Source of the DNA: Sipunculus nudus
Lineage: Eukaryota; Annelida; Sipuncula; Golfingiida; Sipunculidae
DNA: 64,000 bases
Assembly (NCBI GenBank): GCA_026874595.1
Contig: CM049318.1
Coordinates: 50,062,750 to 50,126,749 of the forward strand
Direction of reading: 5' to 3'
Below are positions 21,073 to 35,040 of this stretch, one piece after another. Position 1 is the first letter of the stretch. Each line of letters opens with the position of its first letter. The translations under genes and the position numbers were made by a program. The notes under the pieces were generated by a model that had not been told where the DNA came from, did not search any database, and was given only the letters and a program-made list of their open reading frames with translations.

Positions 21073-21554
21073 CTGCCGCATACTGGCGATTTTGTTGCGA
21101 CACAATGTGATGCGACAAGAATCGCTAGGGATCTGCGACTGATCGCCGATCACAATCACAAGTGAATTGCTGGTGAGCGGGACTTGCGACGCGACTTGCT
21201 ATTTGCATGGCAAGGTTTCTGGCATGTCAGAAAACTTGCGATTCACTTGCGAACCATTGCGACTGTTGAGTGCATCTGATACTGCTTGCGATGCGATTTA
21301 CGACTGGTTATTATCAAATTAGGTATGGGAGATTTGGTCAGGTGACTGGATTTGCGCCTTGTCCCATCTGTGTAGACACCATCTTGTCAGGTTTATCATT
21401 TCTAGACTAAATAACGCAGGAAACTCCGTGATCTCGAGTCTCCGACTGTTCGCCGCCAGTCGCAGAAGATCGCAAACTGGTCGCTGATTGTCAGTCACAA
21501 GCCATCGCAAACGATCACCGACTATCTGCGAAATGTCGCAAATAAAAACCGCAG
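21073..21554. mobile_element. Inverted-end intronic element with TTGCGA/TCGCAA motifs, copy 1
   Basis: Lies in the 2107-bp intron 19982-22088. The left half is rich in ttgcga/tgcgac and the right half in tcgcaa/gtcgca, so the halves are imperfect inverses. Left end ctgccgcatactggcgattt, right end aataaaaaccgcag. No ORF of its own. It has the features of a non-autonomous DNA transposon but is unnamed. The rest of the intron is AT-rich and without exons. Confidence 0.5.
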
Positions 21555-22088
21555 CTAAACAACTAGTAGGCGGCAGGCTTTAGCGCTGAAAATCCTCAGC
21601 TTGTATTAGACTGATATTTCATTCTCCTCGGGGTTTTTTTGTACAAATCCATTACTGACATACAAATTTAACCCAGTCATAATTAAACAATGTTGTGACT
21701 TCAACACAAACAGGACTTAAACTGCTTGAACTAGCGGCAGAGTCAGCTGCATTTTCCCAAAATAACAGTGTTATATGACATTTGTCTCCTTTGTTCCATC
21801 ACCAGATTTGCCTAAACAGGAGGTCTAGTTAATTAAACTGTATCCACTGTGTATTTTCCTTCCATCGCCTTTGATAATTATTTATTGAACTGCAAATAAA
21901 TCCAGCACTTCTTTTCACTTAAAGTGTATTTCCTTTGAGGAAGCAGAGACATATTTTTTTCATCTATCAGAGTTAATTTTTTTTTATTTTCATCTATCAA
22001 ATATAAGATCGCCGATTTTAAATAATAATAGGTTTAGCACCATACATCACAGAAATTAAAAATCTTTCAATGGCACTTTGGTGTACAG

Positions 22089-22221
22089 GACCTGTATCCG
22101 ACGAACCAGGAGCTGATCATGCCAAATCCAACATTTGCGGATTCTATTCGCCTCGAGTTCATCCCCTCAACATCAGGCTCAGTATCTGTGCAGTTGGAGA
22201 TGGATGCTTGTATCTACACAG
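22089..22221 (+). CDS. Gamma domain 1, tail exon
   Basis: 44 residues, phase 0 in and phase 1 out, acceptor gtgtacag and donor GTAACA. DLYPTNQELIMPNPTFADSI, strand RLEFIPSTSGS, then VSVQLEMDACIYT with the second domain Cys. The 'IRLEF...G...VQLEM.AC' ending is the typical last-strand pattern of F5/8C-like domains. By eye the exon is base-identical in all six array copies. Confidence 0.82.
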
Positions 22222-22522
22222 GTAACATATATTTGAAAGTTTAATTCGGTGTCTTATAAAATATATATTACCAACATAATCCTGGTTCTGGCTCTACGTT
22301 CTTTTTCAAAAGTGTACGCCTCTATTCACAACTTCGATCTTTCGCATATCTAACATTAAAAAAGAATATCTTACGATCATATTAATATTTATGATACCGT
22401 TACATATTCTTTTCTCAAGTTATGAAATATTTCCTTTACTCGATATTTATCACAACATTAAAAAAACAACAAAATAAGATTATATACATGAAGTTAAATT
22501 TAACACATATATTATATTTCAG

Positions 22523-24766
22523 TGACACCTACTCCAACAACTACAGTGACCAGTACAGCAACTGCTACCGTCACACCGACATCAACTGGAACAGTCACAT
22601 ATACACCAACTATTACACCTACAGGCTCAGTGACATACACGCCAACAGTCACACCAACATCTACAAGTACCTCAACATACACACCAACTGGTACACCAAC
22701 AAGCACTGTGACATACACCCCAACGGTTACACCAACAGGCACAGTAACTTACACACCAACTGTGACACCAACATCTACAAGTACTTCAACATACACACCA
22801 ATAGTCACACCATCCGGCACAGTGACATACACGCCAACTGTTACACCAACAGGAACAGTAACTTACACACCAACTGTGACACCAACATCTACAAGTAGTT
22901 CAACATACACTCCAACTGTGCAAACAACAAGCACTGTGACATACACGCCAACCGTCACACCAACAGTCACTCCAACATCTACAAGTACTTCAACATACAC
23001 ACCAACAGCCACACCAACAAGCACAGTGACATACACGCCTACTCTTACACCAACAGGCACAGTCACTTTCACACCAACTGTGACATCAACATCTACAAGT
23101 ACTTCGACATATACACCAACTGTGACACCCACAAGCTCAGTGACATACACTCCAACAGTCACATCAACAGGAACTGTTACATACACACCAACAGTCACAC
23201 CAACAAGCACAGTAACATACACACCAACAGGCACTGTGACATACACACCAACAGTAACTCCAACATCTACAAGTACTTCAACATACACACCAACTGTGAC
23301 ACCAACAGTCACAACAACAGGCACACTAACATCTACAAGTACTTCAACATACACACCAACTGTCACACCAACGGGCACAGTAACTTACACACCAACTGTG
23401 ACACCAACATCTACAAGTACTTCGACATATACACCATTTGTGACACCTACAAGCACAGTGACATACACGCCAACTGTAACACCAACAAGCACTGTAACAT
23501 ACACACCAACAATCATACCAACGGGCACAGTGACTTACACACCAACAGTCACACCAACAGGTACTTTGACATACACACCAACTGTAACACCAACAAGCAC
23601 TGCGACTTACACACCAACAGTCACGCCAACGGGCACAGTAACTTACACACCAACTGTGACACCAACATCTACAAGTACTTCAACATACACACCAACTGTG
23701 ACACCAACAAGCACTGTGACTTACAAACCAACAGTCACACCAACGGGCACAGTAACTTACACACCAACTGTAACACCAACAGGTACTGTGACATACACAC
23801 CAACAGTGACCCCAACACTTACAAGTACTTCAACATACACACCAACAAGCACACCTACGGGCACAGTAACATACACACCAACTTTGACACCAACATCTAC
23901 AAGTACTTCAACAAACACACCAACTGTGACACCAACAAGCACTGTGACTTACACACCAACAGTCACACCAACGGGCACAGTAACTTACACACCAACTGTG
24001 ACACCAACATCTACAAGTACTTCAACATACACACCAACTGTGACACCAACAAGCACTGTGACACCAACAAGCAGTGTGACTTACACACCAACAGTCACAA
24101 CGGGCACAGTAACTTACACACCAACTGTGACACCAACATCTACAAGTACTTCAACATACACACCAACTGTGACACCAACAAGCACTGTGACACCAACAAG
24201 AACTGTGACTTACACACCAACAGTCACACCAACAGGTACTTTGACATACACACCAACTGTAACACCAACAAGCACTGCGACTTACACACCAACAGTCACG
24301 CCAACGGGCACAGTAACTTACACACCAACTGTGACACCAACATCTACAAGTACTTCAACATACACACCAACTGTGACACCAACAAGCACACCAACATCTA
24401 CAAGTACTTCAACATACACACCAACAGTCACACCAACGGGCACAGTGACATACACGCCAACTCTAACACCAACAGGCACAGTAACTTACACACCAACTGC
24501 GACACCAACATCTACAAGTACGTTCACATACACACCAACTGTGACACCAACAAGCACTGTGACTTACACACCAACAGTCACACCAACGGGCACAGTAACT
24601 TACACACCAACTGTGACACCAACATCTACAAGTACTTCGACATATACACCAACTGTGACACCAACAAGCACAGTGACATACACTCCAACAGTCACACTAA
24701 CCGTCACACCAACAGCTTCCAGCACTGTCACCTATGCCTCCACTGCTGTTACACAACCTGCTACAA
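22523..24766 (+). CDS. Giant PTS exon 1
   Basis: 748 codons, phase 1-1, acceptor atttcag and donor GTACGT. Constant head [20 protein letters not shown] and constant tail [20 protein letters not shown] enclose tandem 12-residue ([24 protein letters not shown]) and 14-residue ([14 protein letters not shown]) units. Thr is at nearly every second residue and there is one Tyr per unit. No Cys. Expected to be a rigid, densely O-glycosylated rod. It is the shortest of the array and one of the most irregular, with phase slips such as TVTTGTVTY near 24090. Confidence 0.88.
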
Positions 24767-24837
24767 GTACGTTTTGATTAACATTTGTACTTCCTCTTTG
24801 AGGAGACATAATGTTGTCTCTTTATTCGTTGTTTCAG

Positions 24838-24944
24838 ATACCGGTCACTCCTTGGATACCATACAACCCACAAAATCCATGTCCAGCATTTTCGGAATTT
24901 CAATAATATTTTTCTATGTAGGATTTCGATTTTTACAAATATAA
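24838..24944 (+). CDS. Putative alternative last exon 1 (hydrophobic C-terminus)
   Basis: Inside the 232-bp intron after PTS exon 1 there is an acceptor ttgtttcag. Joined to the PTS donor (A+AT gives Asn) it reads 35 codons: TGHSLDTIQPTKSMSS, then IFGISIIFFYVGFRFLQI, then TAA. A Ser-rich stretch followed by a C-terminal hydrophobic tail with almost nothing after it looks like a GPI-anchor signal or a short membrane anchor. Variant polyadenylation-like AATATA/ATATAA overlaps the stop. Using this exon would end the protein here instead of splicing to the next head. Not proven expressed. Confidence 0.45.
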
Positions 24945-24998
24945 AAAGATAATCTTTGTCAGTGTCATATCTTAAAAGTATTTTTTAATATATTGCAG

Positions 24999-25297
24999 CC
25001 CCATACAGATGTGTGGATATCTACCATTCAGAAGACATCATCACAACAGACTCAGTAGATGTTTCCAGTAATGACGCGGATGAACTGAATTTGATACCAA
25101 CTACACCAACATACTGGACATCTGATGCCAGTGATACAAATCCTTTTGTCAAAATAGACTTTGATGGTCTTGCTGATCTGGTCAGTGTACATCCTTATAC
25201 AGTAAACGTAGATGCGGTCAGAGTGGTCATCATCCATCCAGACGCCTCAGAAACCATTATGACGTCTGTTTTACCCGATGGAACATCACCAGTTGGA
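24999..25297 (+). CDS. Gamma domain 2, head exon
   Basis: 99 residues identical to head 1. Acceptor tattgcag and donor GTGAGT. The frame stays open past the donor for about 47 codons (tail with GSCGCPRQDTR) in case of intron retention. Confidence 0.82.
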
Positions 25298-26378
25298 GTG
25301 AGTGCATTCTTTCAGTTCACTCTTCTGTTTAGAAATTTCGAAATGCCAAAGAGTGTAGACGTAGGATCATGTGGATGTCCCCGCCAGGACACCCGTTGTA
25401 CTACATTTTCACTCTTCAGCAATACGGGTTTAGTTGTTTGACAAAAGCTGTCGCTTATAATTGTGGATCGCGTTCTCCCCATCGCCCTGTGCCAAAACGG
25501 AATATTATCCTTAGAATTAAAAATATATAATGCTGATCCAGATTATCTCTAACACTTAATTGCTTGTTCATTGGGATTTGTCCTCCGCAAAATGTAAATA
25601 AAAAACCATGTATAACTATCTTTCATAAATTTACTAACAAATAAATCATCCAATGAACCGTGTAGAGGGAGGCATAAATTCTTCCTGACTGGGGTATCAA
25701 AATAAAAATATATAGCTTTTAAACAATTGGTATGTTGAAAAAAAGATAAACTATAATACAATCAAATGGACTTTCTCTATGTTTCTTTTATTATTTTTCT
25801 TTCTTTATTAAAAAAAAAATACTAAAAAAAATAATTAACCTTTTACGAGCAGTGCAAATAAGAGTCAAGAAACCTGGATGCTTGATGCAGTCTGTAAAAA
25901 ACATCTGCTCCTATCCATTTCCTTTATATATCTGATGTTTCCTGTGAAGGAATGAGTTTAATCCGCAATATACTACCGATTTTAGAAATAACAATTTGTT
26001 TTCACTCACACAAGTCGCATTTAAAGTGGCTTTCCAGTATTAGTTGCCGTATAGAGAAGTATTATGTTAATCTCCTAAATCCACATGATTTAACAACAAG
26101 AAGCAACACTGGTTTTGTCGTGTCTGTAATTATAAATATTATCAGTACAAAGTTTACATCATATAACACAGCCACATCCAGCAAATAGAAAGTACAGGAT
26201 TAACAGCTGTACAGACCAAATGATACGTTTGTCCAGTACCACTTCAAGTTATACACTATCTGGCTTCACATATATGGCATCAACATGAATTTATCTGCCA
26301 GCCTGGAGTCCCCAGGCAAGAGATGTCAGAGCACATTACATTCCTTATGTCAACACTTTTGCAACCCTTCTTATAAGA

Positions 26379-26860
26379 CTGCCGCATACTGGCGATTTTG
26401 TTGCGACACAATGCGATGCGACAAGAATCGCTTGGGATCTGCGACTGATCGCCGATCACAATCACAAGTGAATTGCTGGTGAGCGGGACTTGCGACGCGA
26501 CTTGCTATTTGCATGGCAAGGTTTTTGGCATGTCAGAAAACTTGCGATTCACTTGCGAACCATTGCGACTGTTGAGTGCATCTGCTACTGCTTGCGATGC
26601 GATTTACGACTGGTTATTATCAAATTAGGTATGGGAGATTTGGTCAGGTGACTGGGTTTGCGCCTTGTCCAATCTGTGTGGACACCATCTTGTCAGGTTT
26701 ATCATTTCTAGACTAAATAACGCAGGAAACTACGTGATCTCGAGTCTCCGACTGTTCGCCGCCAGTCGCAGAAAATCGCAAACTGGTCGCTGATTGTCAG
26801 TCACGAGCCATCGCAAACGATCACCGACTATCTGCGAAATGTCGCAAATAAAAACCGCAG
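26379..26860. mobile_element. Inverted-end intronic element, copy 2
   Basis: Same element and position as copy 1, within intron 25298-27364 (2067 bp). A short duplication-type difference in the flank (loss of an 'agagttaatttttttt' segment near 27270) separates modules 2 and 3 from the others. No exon in the intron. Confidence 0.5.
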
Positions 26861-27364
26861 CTAAACAACTAGTGGGCGGCAGGCTTTAGCGCTAAAAAAT
26901 CCTCAGCTTGTATTAGACTGATATTTCATTCTCCTCGGGTTTTTTTGTACAAATCCATTACTGACATACAAATTTAACCCAGTCATAATTAAACAGTGTT
27001 GTGACTTCAACACAAACAGGACTTAAACTGCTTGAACTAGCGGCAGAGTCAGCTGCATTTTCCCAAAATAACAGTGTTATATGCCTTTTGTCTCCTTTGT
27101 TCCATCACCAGATTTGTCTAAACAGGAGGTCTAGTTAATTAAACTGTATCCACTGTGTATTTTCCTTCCATCGCCTTTGATAATTATTTATTGAACCGGA
27201 AATAAATCCAGCACTTCTTTTCACTTAAAGTGTATTTCCTTTGAGGAAGCAGAGACATATTTTTTTCATCTATCAAATTTAAGATCACCGATTTTAAATA
27301 ATAATAGGTTTAGCACCATACATCACAGAAATTAAAAATCTTTCAATGGCACTTTGGTGTACAG

Positions 27365-27497
27365 GACCTGTATCCGACGAACCAGGAGCTGATCATGCCA
27401 AATCCAACATTTGCGGATTCTATTCGCCTCGAGTTCATCCCCTCAACATCAGGCTCAGTATCTGTGCAGTTGGAGATGGATGCTTGTATCTACACAG
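27365..27497 (+). CDS. Gamma domain 2, tail exon
   Basis: 44 residues, same bases as tail 1. Acceptor gtgtacag, donor GTAACA, phase 0 in and phase 1 out. Followed by a 300-bp AT-rich intron with no feature. Confidence 0.82.
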
Positions 27498-27797
27498 GTA
27501 ACATATATTTGAAAGTTTAATTTGGTGTCATATAAAATATATATTACCAACATAATCCTGGTTCTGGCTCTACGTTCTTTTCCAAAGTGTACGCCTCCAT
27601 TTACAACTTCGATCTTTTGCATATCTAACATTAAAAAAGAATATCTTACGATCATATTAATATTTATAATACCGTTACATATTCTTTTCTTAAAATATGA
27701 AATATTTCTTTTACTCGATATTTATCACAACATTAAAAAAACAACACAATAAGATTTTATACACGAAGTTAAATTTAACACATATATTATATTTCAG

Positions 27798-30700
27798 TGA
27801 CACCTACTCCAACAACTACAGTTACCAGTACAGCAACTGCTACCGTCACACCGACATCAACTGGAACAGTCACATATACACCAACTATCACACCTACAGG
27901 CTCAGTGACATACACGCCAACAGTCACACCAACATCTACAAGTACCTCAACATACACACCAACTGGTACACCAACAAGCACTGTGACATACACCCCAACG
28001 GTCACACCAACAGGCACAGTAACTTACACGCTCACTGTGACACCAACATCTAAAAGTACTTCAACATACACACCTACAGTCACACCAACCGGAACAGTGA
28101 CATACACTCCAACTGTTACACCAACAGAAACAGTAACTTACACACCAACAGTCACACCAACCGGCACAGTGACATACACGCCAACTGTTACACCAACAGG
28201 AACAGTAACTTACACACCAACTGTGACACCAACATCTACAAGTACTTCAACATACACTCCAACTGTGCAAACAACAAGCACTGTGACATACACGCCAACC
28301 GTCACACCAACAGTCACTCCAACATCTACAAGTACTTCAACATACACACCAACAGCCACACCAACAAGCACAGTGACATACACGCCTACTCTTACACCAA
28401 CAGGCACAGTCACTTTCAAACCAACTGTGACATCAACATCTACAAGTACTTCGACATATACACCAACTGTGACACCAACAGGTACTTTGACATACACTCC
28501 AACAGTCACATCAACAGGAACTGTTACATACACACCAACAGTCACACCAACAGGCACTGTGACATACACACCAACAGTAACTCCAACATCTACAAGTACT
28601 TCAACATACACACCAACTGTGACACCAACAGTCGCAACAACAGGCACTGTGACATACACACCAACAGTCACACCAACATCTACAAGTACTTCAACATACA
28701 CACCAACTGTCACACCAACGGGCACAGTGACATACACGCCAACTCTTACACCAACGGGCACAGTAACTTACACACCAACTGTAACACCAACATCTACAAG
28801 TACTTCGACATATACACCAACTGTGACACCTACAAGCACAGTGACATACACGCCAACTGTAACACCAACAGGCACAGTAACTTACACACCAACTGTAACA
28901 CCAACAGGTACTTTGACATACACACCAACAGTTACCCCAACACCTACAAGTACTTCAACATACACACCAACAAGCACACCAACGGGCACAGTAACTTACA
29001 CACCAACTGTGACACCAACATCTACAAGTACTTCAACATACACACCAACTGTAACACCAACAAGCACTGTGACACCAACAAGCACTGTGACTTACACACC
29101 AACAGTCACACCTACGGGCACAGTAACATACACACCAACTGTGACACCAACATCTACAAGTACTTCAACATACACACCTACTGTGACACCAACAAGCACT
29201 GTGACACCAACAAGCACTGTGACTTACACACCAACAGTCACACCAACGGGCACAGTAACTTACACACCATCTGTAACACCAACGGGCACTGTAACATACA
29301 CACCAACTGTGACACCAACATCTACAAGTACTTCAACATACACACCAACTGTGACACCAACAGTCACAACAACAGGCACTGTGACATACACACCAACAGT
29401 CACACCAACATCTACAAGTACTTCAACATACACATCAACTGTGACACCAACAGTCACACCAACATCTACAAGTACTTCAACATACACACCAACACTCACA
29501 CCAACGGGCACAGTGACATACACGCCAACTCTTACACCAACGGGCACAGTAACTTACACACCAACTGTGACACCAACATCTACAAGTACTTCGACATATA
29601 CACCAACTGTGACACCTACAAGCACAGTGACATACACGCCAACTGTAACACCAACAGGCACAGTAACTTACACACCAACTATAACACCAACAGGTACTTT
29701 GACATACACACCAACAGTAACCCCAACACCTACAAGTACTTCAACATACACACCAACAAGCACACCAACGGGCACAGTAACTTACACACCAACTGTGACA
29801 CCAACATCTACAAGTACTTCAACATACACACCAACTGTAACACCAACAAGCACTGTGACATCAGCAAGCACTGTGACTTACACACCAACAGTCACACCAA
29901 CGGGCACAGTAACATACACACCAACTGTAACACCAACAAGCACTGTGACACCAACAAGCACTGTGACTTACACACCAACAGTCACACCTACGGGCACTGT
30001 GACTTACACACCAACAGTCACACCTACGGGCACAGTAACATACACACCAACTGTGACACCAACATCTACAAGTACTTCAACATACACACCTACTGTGACA
30101 CCAACAAGCACTGTGACACCAACAAGCACTGTGACTTACACACCAACAGTCACACCAACGGGCACAGTAACTTACACACCATCTGTAACACCAACGGGCA
30201 CTGTAACATACACACCAACTGTGACACCAACATCTACAAGTACTTCAACATACACACCAACTGTGACACCAACAGTCACAACAACAGGCACTGTGACATA
30301 CACACCAACAGTCACACCAACATCTACAAGTACTTCAACATACACATCAACTGTGACACCAACAGTCACACCAACATCTACAAGTACTTCAACATACACA
30401 CCAACACTCACACCAACGGGCACAGTGACATACACGCCAACTCTTACACCAACGGGCACAGTAACTTACACACCAACTGTGACACCAACATCTACAAGTA
30501 CTTCGACATATACACCAACTGTGACACCTACAAGCACAGTGACATACACGCCAACTGTAACACCAACAGGCACAGTAACTTACACACCAACTGTAACACC
30601 AACAGGTACTTTGACATACACACCAACAGTTACCCCAACACCTACAAGTACTTCAACATACACACCAACAAGCACACCAACGGGCACAGTAACTTACACA

Positions 30701-32318
30701 CCAACTGTGACACCAACATCTACAAGTACTTCAACATACACACCAACTGTAACACCAACAAGCACTGTGACACCAACAAGCACTGTGACTTACACACCAA
30801 CAGTCACACCTACGGGCACAGTAACATACACACCAACTGTGACACCAACATCTACAAGTACTTCAACATACACACCTACTGTGACACCAACAAGCACTGT
30901 GACACCAACAAGCACTGTGACTTACACACCAACAGTCACACCAACGGGCACAGTAACTTACACACCATCTGTAACACCAACGGGCACTGTAACATACACA
31001 CCAACTGTGACACCAACATCTACAAGGACTTCAACATACACACCAACTGTGACACCAACAGTCACAACAACAGGCACTGTGACATACACACCAACAGTCA
31101 CACCAACATCTACAAGTACTTCAACATACACATCAACTGTGACACCAACAGTCACACCAACATCTACAAGTACTTCAACATACACACCAACACTCACACC
31201 AACGGGCACAGTGACATACACGCCAACTCTTACACCAACGGGCACAGTAACTTACACACCAGCTGTGACACCAACATCTACAAGTACTTCGACATATACA
31301 CCAACTGTGACACCTACAAGCACAGTGACATACACGCCAACTGTAACACCAACAGGCACAGTAACTTACACACCAACTATAACACCAACAGGTACTTTGA
31401 CATACACACCAACAGTAACCCCAACACCTACAAGTACTTCAACATACACACCAACAAGCACACCAACGGGCACAGTAACTTACACACCAACTGTGACACC
31501 AACATCTACAAGTACTTCAACATACACACCAACTGTAACACCAACAAGCACTGTGACATCAGCAAGCACTGTGACTTACACACCAACAGTCACACCAACG
31601 GGCACAGTAACTTACACACCAACTGTGACACCAACATCTACAAGTACTTCAACATACACACCAACTGTAACACCAACAACCACTGTGACTTACACACCAA
31701 CAGTCACACCAACGGGCACATTAACTTACACACCAACTGTGACACCAACATCTACAAGTACTTCGACATATACACCAACTGTGACACCAACAAGCACTGT
31801 GACTTACACACCTACAGACACATCTACAGGCTCACTGACATACACACCAACAATCACACCGACAAGCACAGTGACTTACACACCAACAGTCACACCAACA
31901 GGCACTGTGACATACACACCAACAGTCACACCAACATCTACAAGTACTTCATCATACACATCAACTGTGACACCAACGGTCACACCAACATCTTCCAGTA
32001 CTTCAACATACACACCAACAGTCACACCAACGGGCACAGTGACATACACGCCAACTCTTACACCAACAGGCACAGTAACTTACACACCAACTGTGACACC
32101 AACAAGCACTGTGACTTACACACCAACAGTCACATCAACGGGCACAGTAACTTACACACCAACTGTGACACCAACATCTACAAGAACTTCGACATATACA
32201 CCAACTGTGACACCAACAAGCACAGTGACATACACTCCAACAGTCACACTAACCGTCACACCAACAGCTTCCAACACTGTCACCTATGCCTCCACTGCTG
32301 TTACACAACCTGCTACAA
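27798..32318 (+). CDS. Giant PTS exon 2
   Basis: 1507 codons with no stop, phase 1-1. Same head as exon 1; the tail has one change (ASNTVTYA for ASSTVTYA). Higher-order organisation: a block around 29260-29547 recurs at 30172 and 30958 (offsets 912 and 786 bp). This shows that growth occurred by unequal exchange of multi-unit blocks, not only of single repeats. Rare units include [10 protein letters not shown] near the start and [10 protein letters not shown] within the blocks. Confidence 0.88.
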
Positions 32319-32389
32319 GTACGTTTTGATTAACATTTGTACTTCCTCTTTGAGGAAACATAATGTTGTCTCTTCATTCGTTGTTTCAG

Positions 32390-32454
32390 ATACCGGTCAC
32401 TCCTTGGATACCATACAACCCACAAAATCCATGTCCAGCATTTTCGGAAATTAA
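32390..32454 (+). CDS. Putative alternative last exon 2 (truncated)
   Basis: Same acceptor ttgtttcag and same TGHSLDTIQPTKSMSSIFG as copy 1, but one base is lost within the segment after ttcgga. The frame then reads N and stop (taa at 32452-32454), removing the hydrophobic segment. If used, this isoform would be secreted rather than anchored. Otherwise it is a decayed exon. Confidence 0.35.
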
Positions 32455-32546
32455 TAATATTTTTCTCTGTAGGATTTCGATTTTTACAAATATAAAAAAA
32501 AATCTTTGTCAGTGTCATATCTTAAAAGTATTTCAATATATTGCAG

Positions 32547-32845
32547 CCCCATATAGATGTGTGGATATCTACCATTCAGAAGACATCATCACAACAGACT
32601 CAGTAGATGTTTCCAGTAATGACGCGGATGAACTGAATTTGATACCAACTACACCAACATACTGGACATCTGATGCCAGTGATACAAATCCTTTTGTCAA
32701 AATAGACTTTGATGGTCTTGCTGATCTGGTCAGTGTACATCCTTATACAGTAAACGTAGATGCGGTCAGAGTGGTCATCATCCATCCAGACGCCTCAGAA
32801 ACCATTATGACGTCTGTTTTACCTGATGGAACATCACCAGTTGGA
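32547..32845 (+). CDS. Gamma domain 3, head exon
   Basis: 99 residues identical to heads 1 and 2, with silent changes only (tatagatg as in head 1, cctgatgg). Acceptor atattgcag, donor GTGAGT. Confidence 0.82.
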
Positions 32846-33921
32846 GTGAGTGCATTCTTTCAGTTCACTCTTCTGTTTAGAAATTTCGAAATACCAAAGC
32901 GTGTAGACGTAGGATCATGTGGATGTCCCCGCCAGGACACCCGTTTTACTACATTTTCACTCTTCAGCAATACGGGTTTAGTTGTTTGACAAAAGCTGTG
33001 GCTTATAATTGTGGATCGCGTTCTCCCCATCGCCCTGTGCCAAAATTGAATATTATCCTTAGAATTAAAAATATATAATGCTGATCCAGATTATCTCTAA
33101 CACTTAATTGCTTGTTCATTGGGAGTTGTCCTCTGCAAAATGTAAATAAAAAACCATGTATAACTGTCTTTCACAAATTTACTAACAAATTAACCATCCA
33201 ATGAACCGTGTAGAGGGAGGCATAAATTCTTCCTGACTGGGTTATCAAAATAAAAATATATAGCTTTTAAACAATCGGTATGTTGAACGAAAGATAAACT
33301 ATAATACAATCAAATGGACTTTCTCTATGTTTTTTTTATTATTTTTCTTTCTTTATTTAAAAACATACTAAAAAATAAATAATTAACCTTTTACGAGCAG
33401 TGCAAATGTGAGTCAAGAAACCTGGATGCAGTCTGTAAAAAACATCTGCTCCTATCCATTTCCTTTATATATCTGATGTTTCCTGTGAAGGAATAAGTTT
33501 ACGCAGCAATATACTACTGATTGTAGGAAAAACGACAATTTGATTTCACTCACACAAGTGGCATTTAAAGTGGCTTTCCAGGATAAGGTGCCGTAAAGAG
33601 GAGTATTATGTTAATCTCCTAAATCTACATGATTTAACAACAAGAAGCAACACTGGTTTTGTCGTGTCTGTAATTATAAATATTATCAGTACAAAGTTTA
33701 CATCATATAGCACAGCCACATCCAGCAAATAGAAAGTACAGGATTAACAGCTGTACAGACCAAATGATACCTTTGTCCAGTACCACTTCAAGTTGTACAC
33801 TATCTGGATCACATATATGGCATCAACATGAATTTATCTGCCAGCCTTGAGTCCCCAGGCAAGAGATGTCAGAGCACATTACATTCCTTATGCCAACACT
33901 TTTGCAACCCTTCTTATAAGA

Positions 33922-34403
33922 CTGCCGCATACTGGCGATTTTGTTGCGACACAATGCGATGCGACAAGAATCGCTAGGGATCTGCGACTGATCGCCGATC
34001 ACAATCACAAGTGAATTGCTGGTGAGCGGGACTTGCGACGCGACTTGCTATTTGCATGGCAAGGTTTTTGGCATGTCAGAAAACTTGCGATTCACTTGCG
34101 AACCTTTGCGACTGTTGAGTGCATCTGCTACTGCTTGCGATGCGATTAACGACTGGTTATTATCAAATTAGATATGGGAGATTTGGTCAGGTGACTGGGT
34201 TTGCGCCTTGTCCCATCTGTGTGGACACCATCTTGTCAGGTATATCATTTCTAGACTAAATAACGCAGGAAACTCCGTGATCTCGAGTCTCCGACTGTTC
34301 GCCGCCAGTCGCAGAAGATCGCAAACTGGTCGCTGATTGTCAGTCACAAGCCATCGCAAACGATCACCGACTATCTGCGAAATGTCGCAAATAAAAACCG
34401 CAG
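33922..34403. mobile_element. Inverted-end intronic element, copy 3
   Basis: Same element, within intron 32846-34907 (2062 bp). A handful of substitutions against copy 2. No exon in the intron. Confidence 0.5.
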
Positions 34404-34907
34404 CTAAACAACTGGTGGGCGGCAGGCTTTAGCGCTGAAAATCCTCAGCTTGTATTAGACTGATATTTCATTCTCCTCGGTTTTTTTTGTACAAATCCAT
34501 TACTGACATACAAATTTAACCCAGTCATAATTAAACAATGTTGTGACTTCAACACAAACAGGACTTAAACTGCTTGAACTAGCGGCAGAGTCAGCTGCAT
34601 TTTCCCAAAATAACAGTGTTATATGCCTTTTGTCTTCTTTGTTCCATCACCAGATTTGCCTAAACAGGAGGTCTAGTTAATTAAACTGTATCCACTGTGC
34701 ATTTTCCTTCCATCGCCTTTGATAATTATTTATTGAACTGGAAATAAATCCAGCACTTCTTTTCACTTAAAGTGTATTTCCTTTGAGGAAGCAGAGACAT
34801 ATTTTTTTTCATCTATCAAATTTAAGATCACCGATTTCAAATAATAATAGGTTTAGCTCCATACATCACAGAAATTAAAAATCTTTCAATGGCACTTTGG
34901 TGTACAG

Positions 34908-35040
34908 GACCTGTATCCGACGAACCAGGAGCTGATCATGCCAAATCCAACATTTGCGGATTCTATTCGCCTCGAGTTCATCCCCTCAACATCAGGCTCA
35001 GTATCTGTGCAGTTGGAGATGGATGCTTGTATCTACACAG
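34908..35040 (+). CDS. Gamma domain 3, tail exon
   Basis: 44 residues, unchanged bases. Donor GTAACA. Followed by a 300-bp intron, AT-rich, nothing recognised. Confidence 0.82.

Noticed and set aside
22523-24766. CRISPR-like array, because of regular 36-bp repeats
   Set aside because: Repeats are contiguous with no unique spacers, are in frame throughout, and lie in a spliced animal gene.
22422-28053. Offset-frame ORFs with [13 protein letters not shown]-type repeats starting in introns before PTS exons
   Set aside because: They begin inside introns, cross acceptors, and use a frame that is closed at different points in each module. The Thr-Pro frame is the one matching phases on both sides.
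32363-32989. 208-codon ORF reading through the intron into gamma head 3
   Set aside because: Open only in module 3 because of a one-base loss. It uses a different frame over the putative last exon, and other modules have stops.
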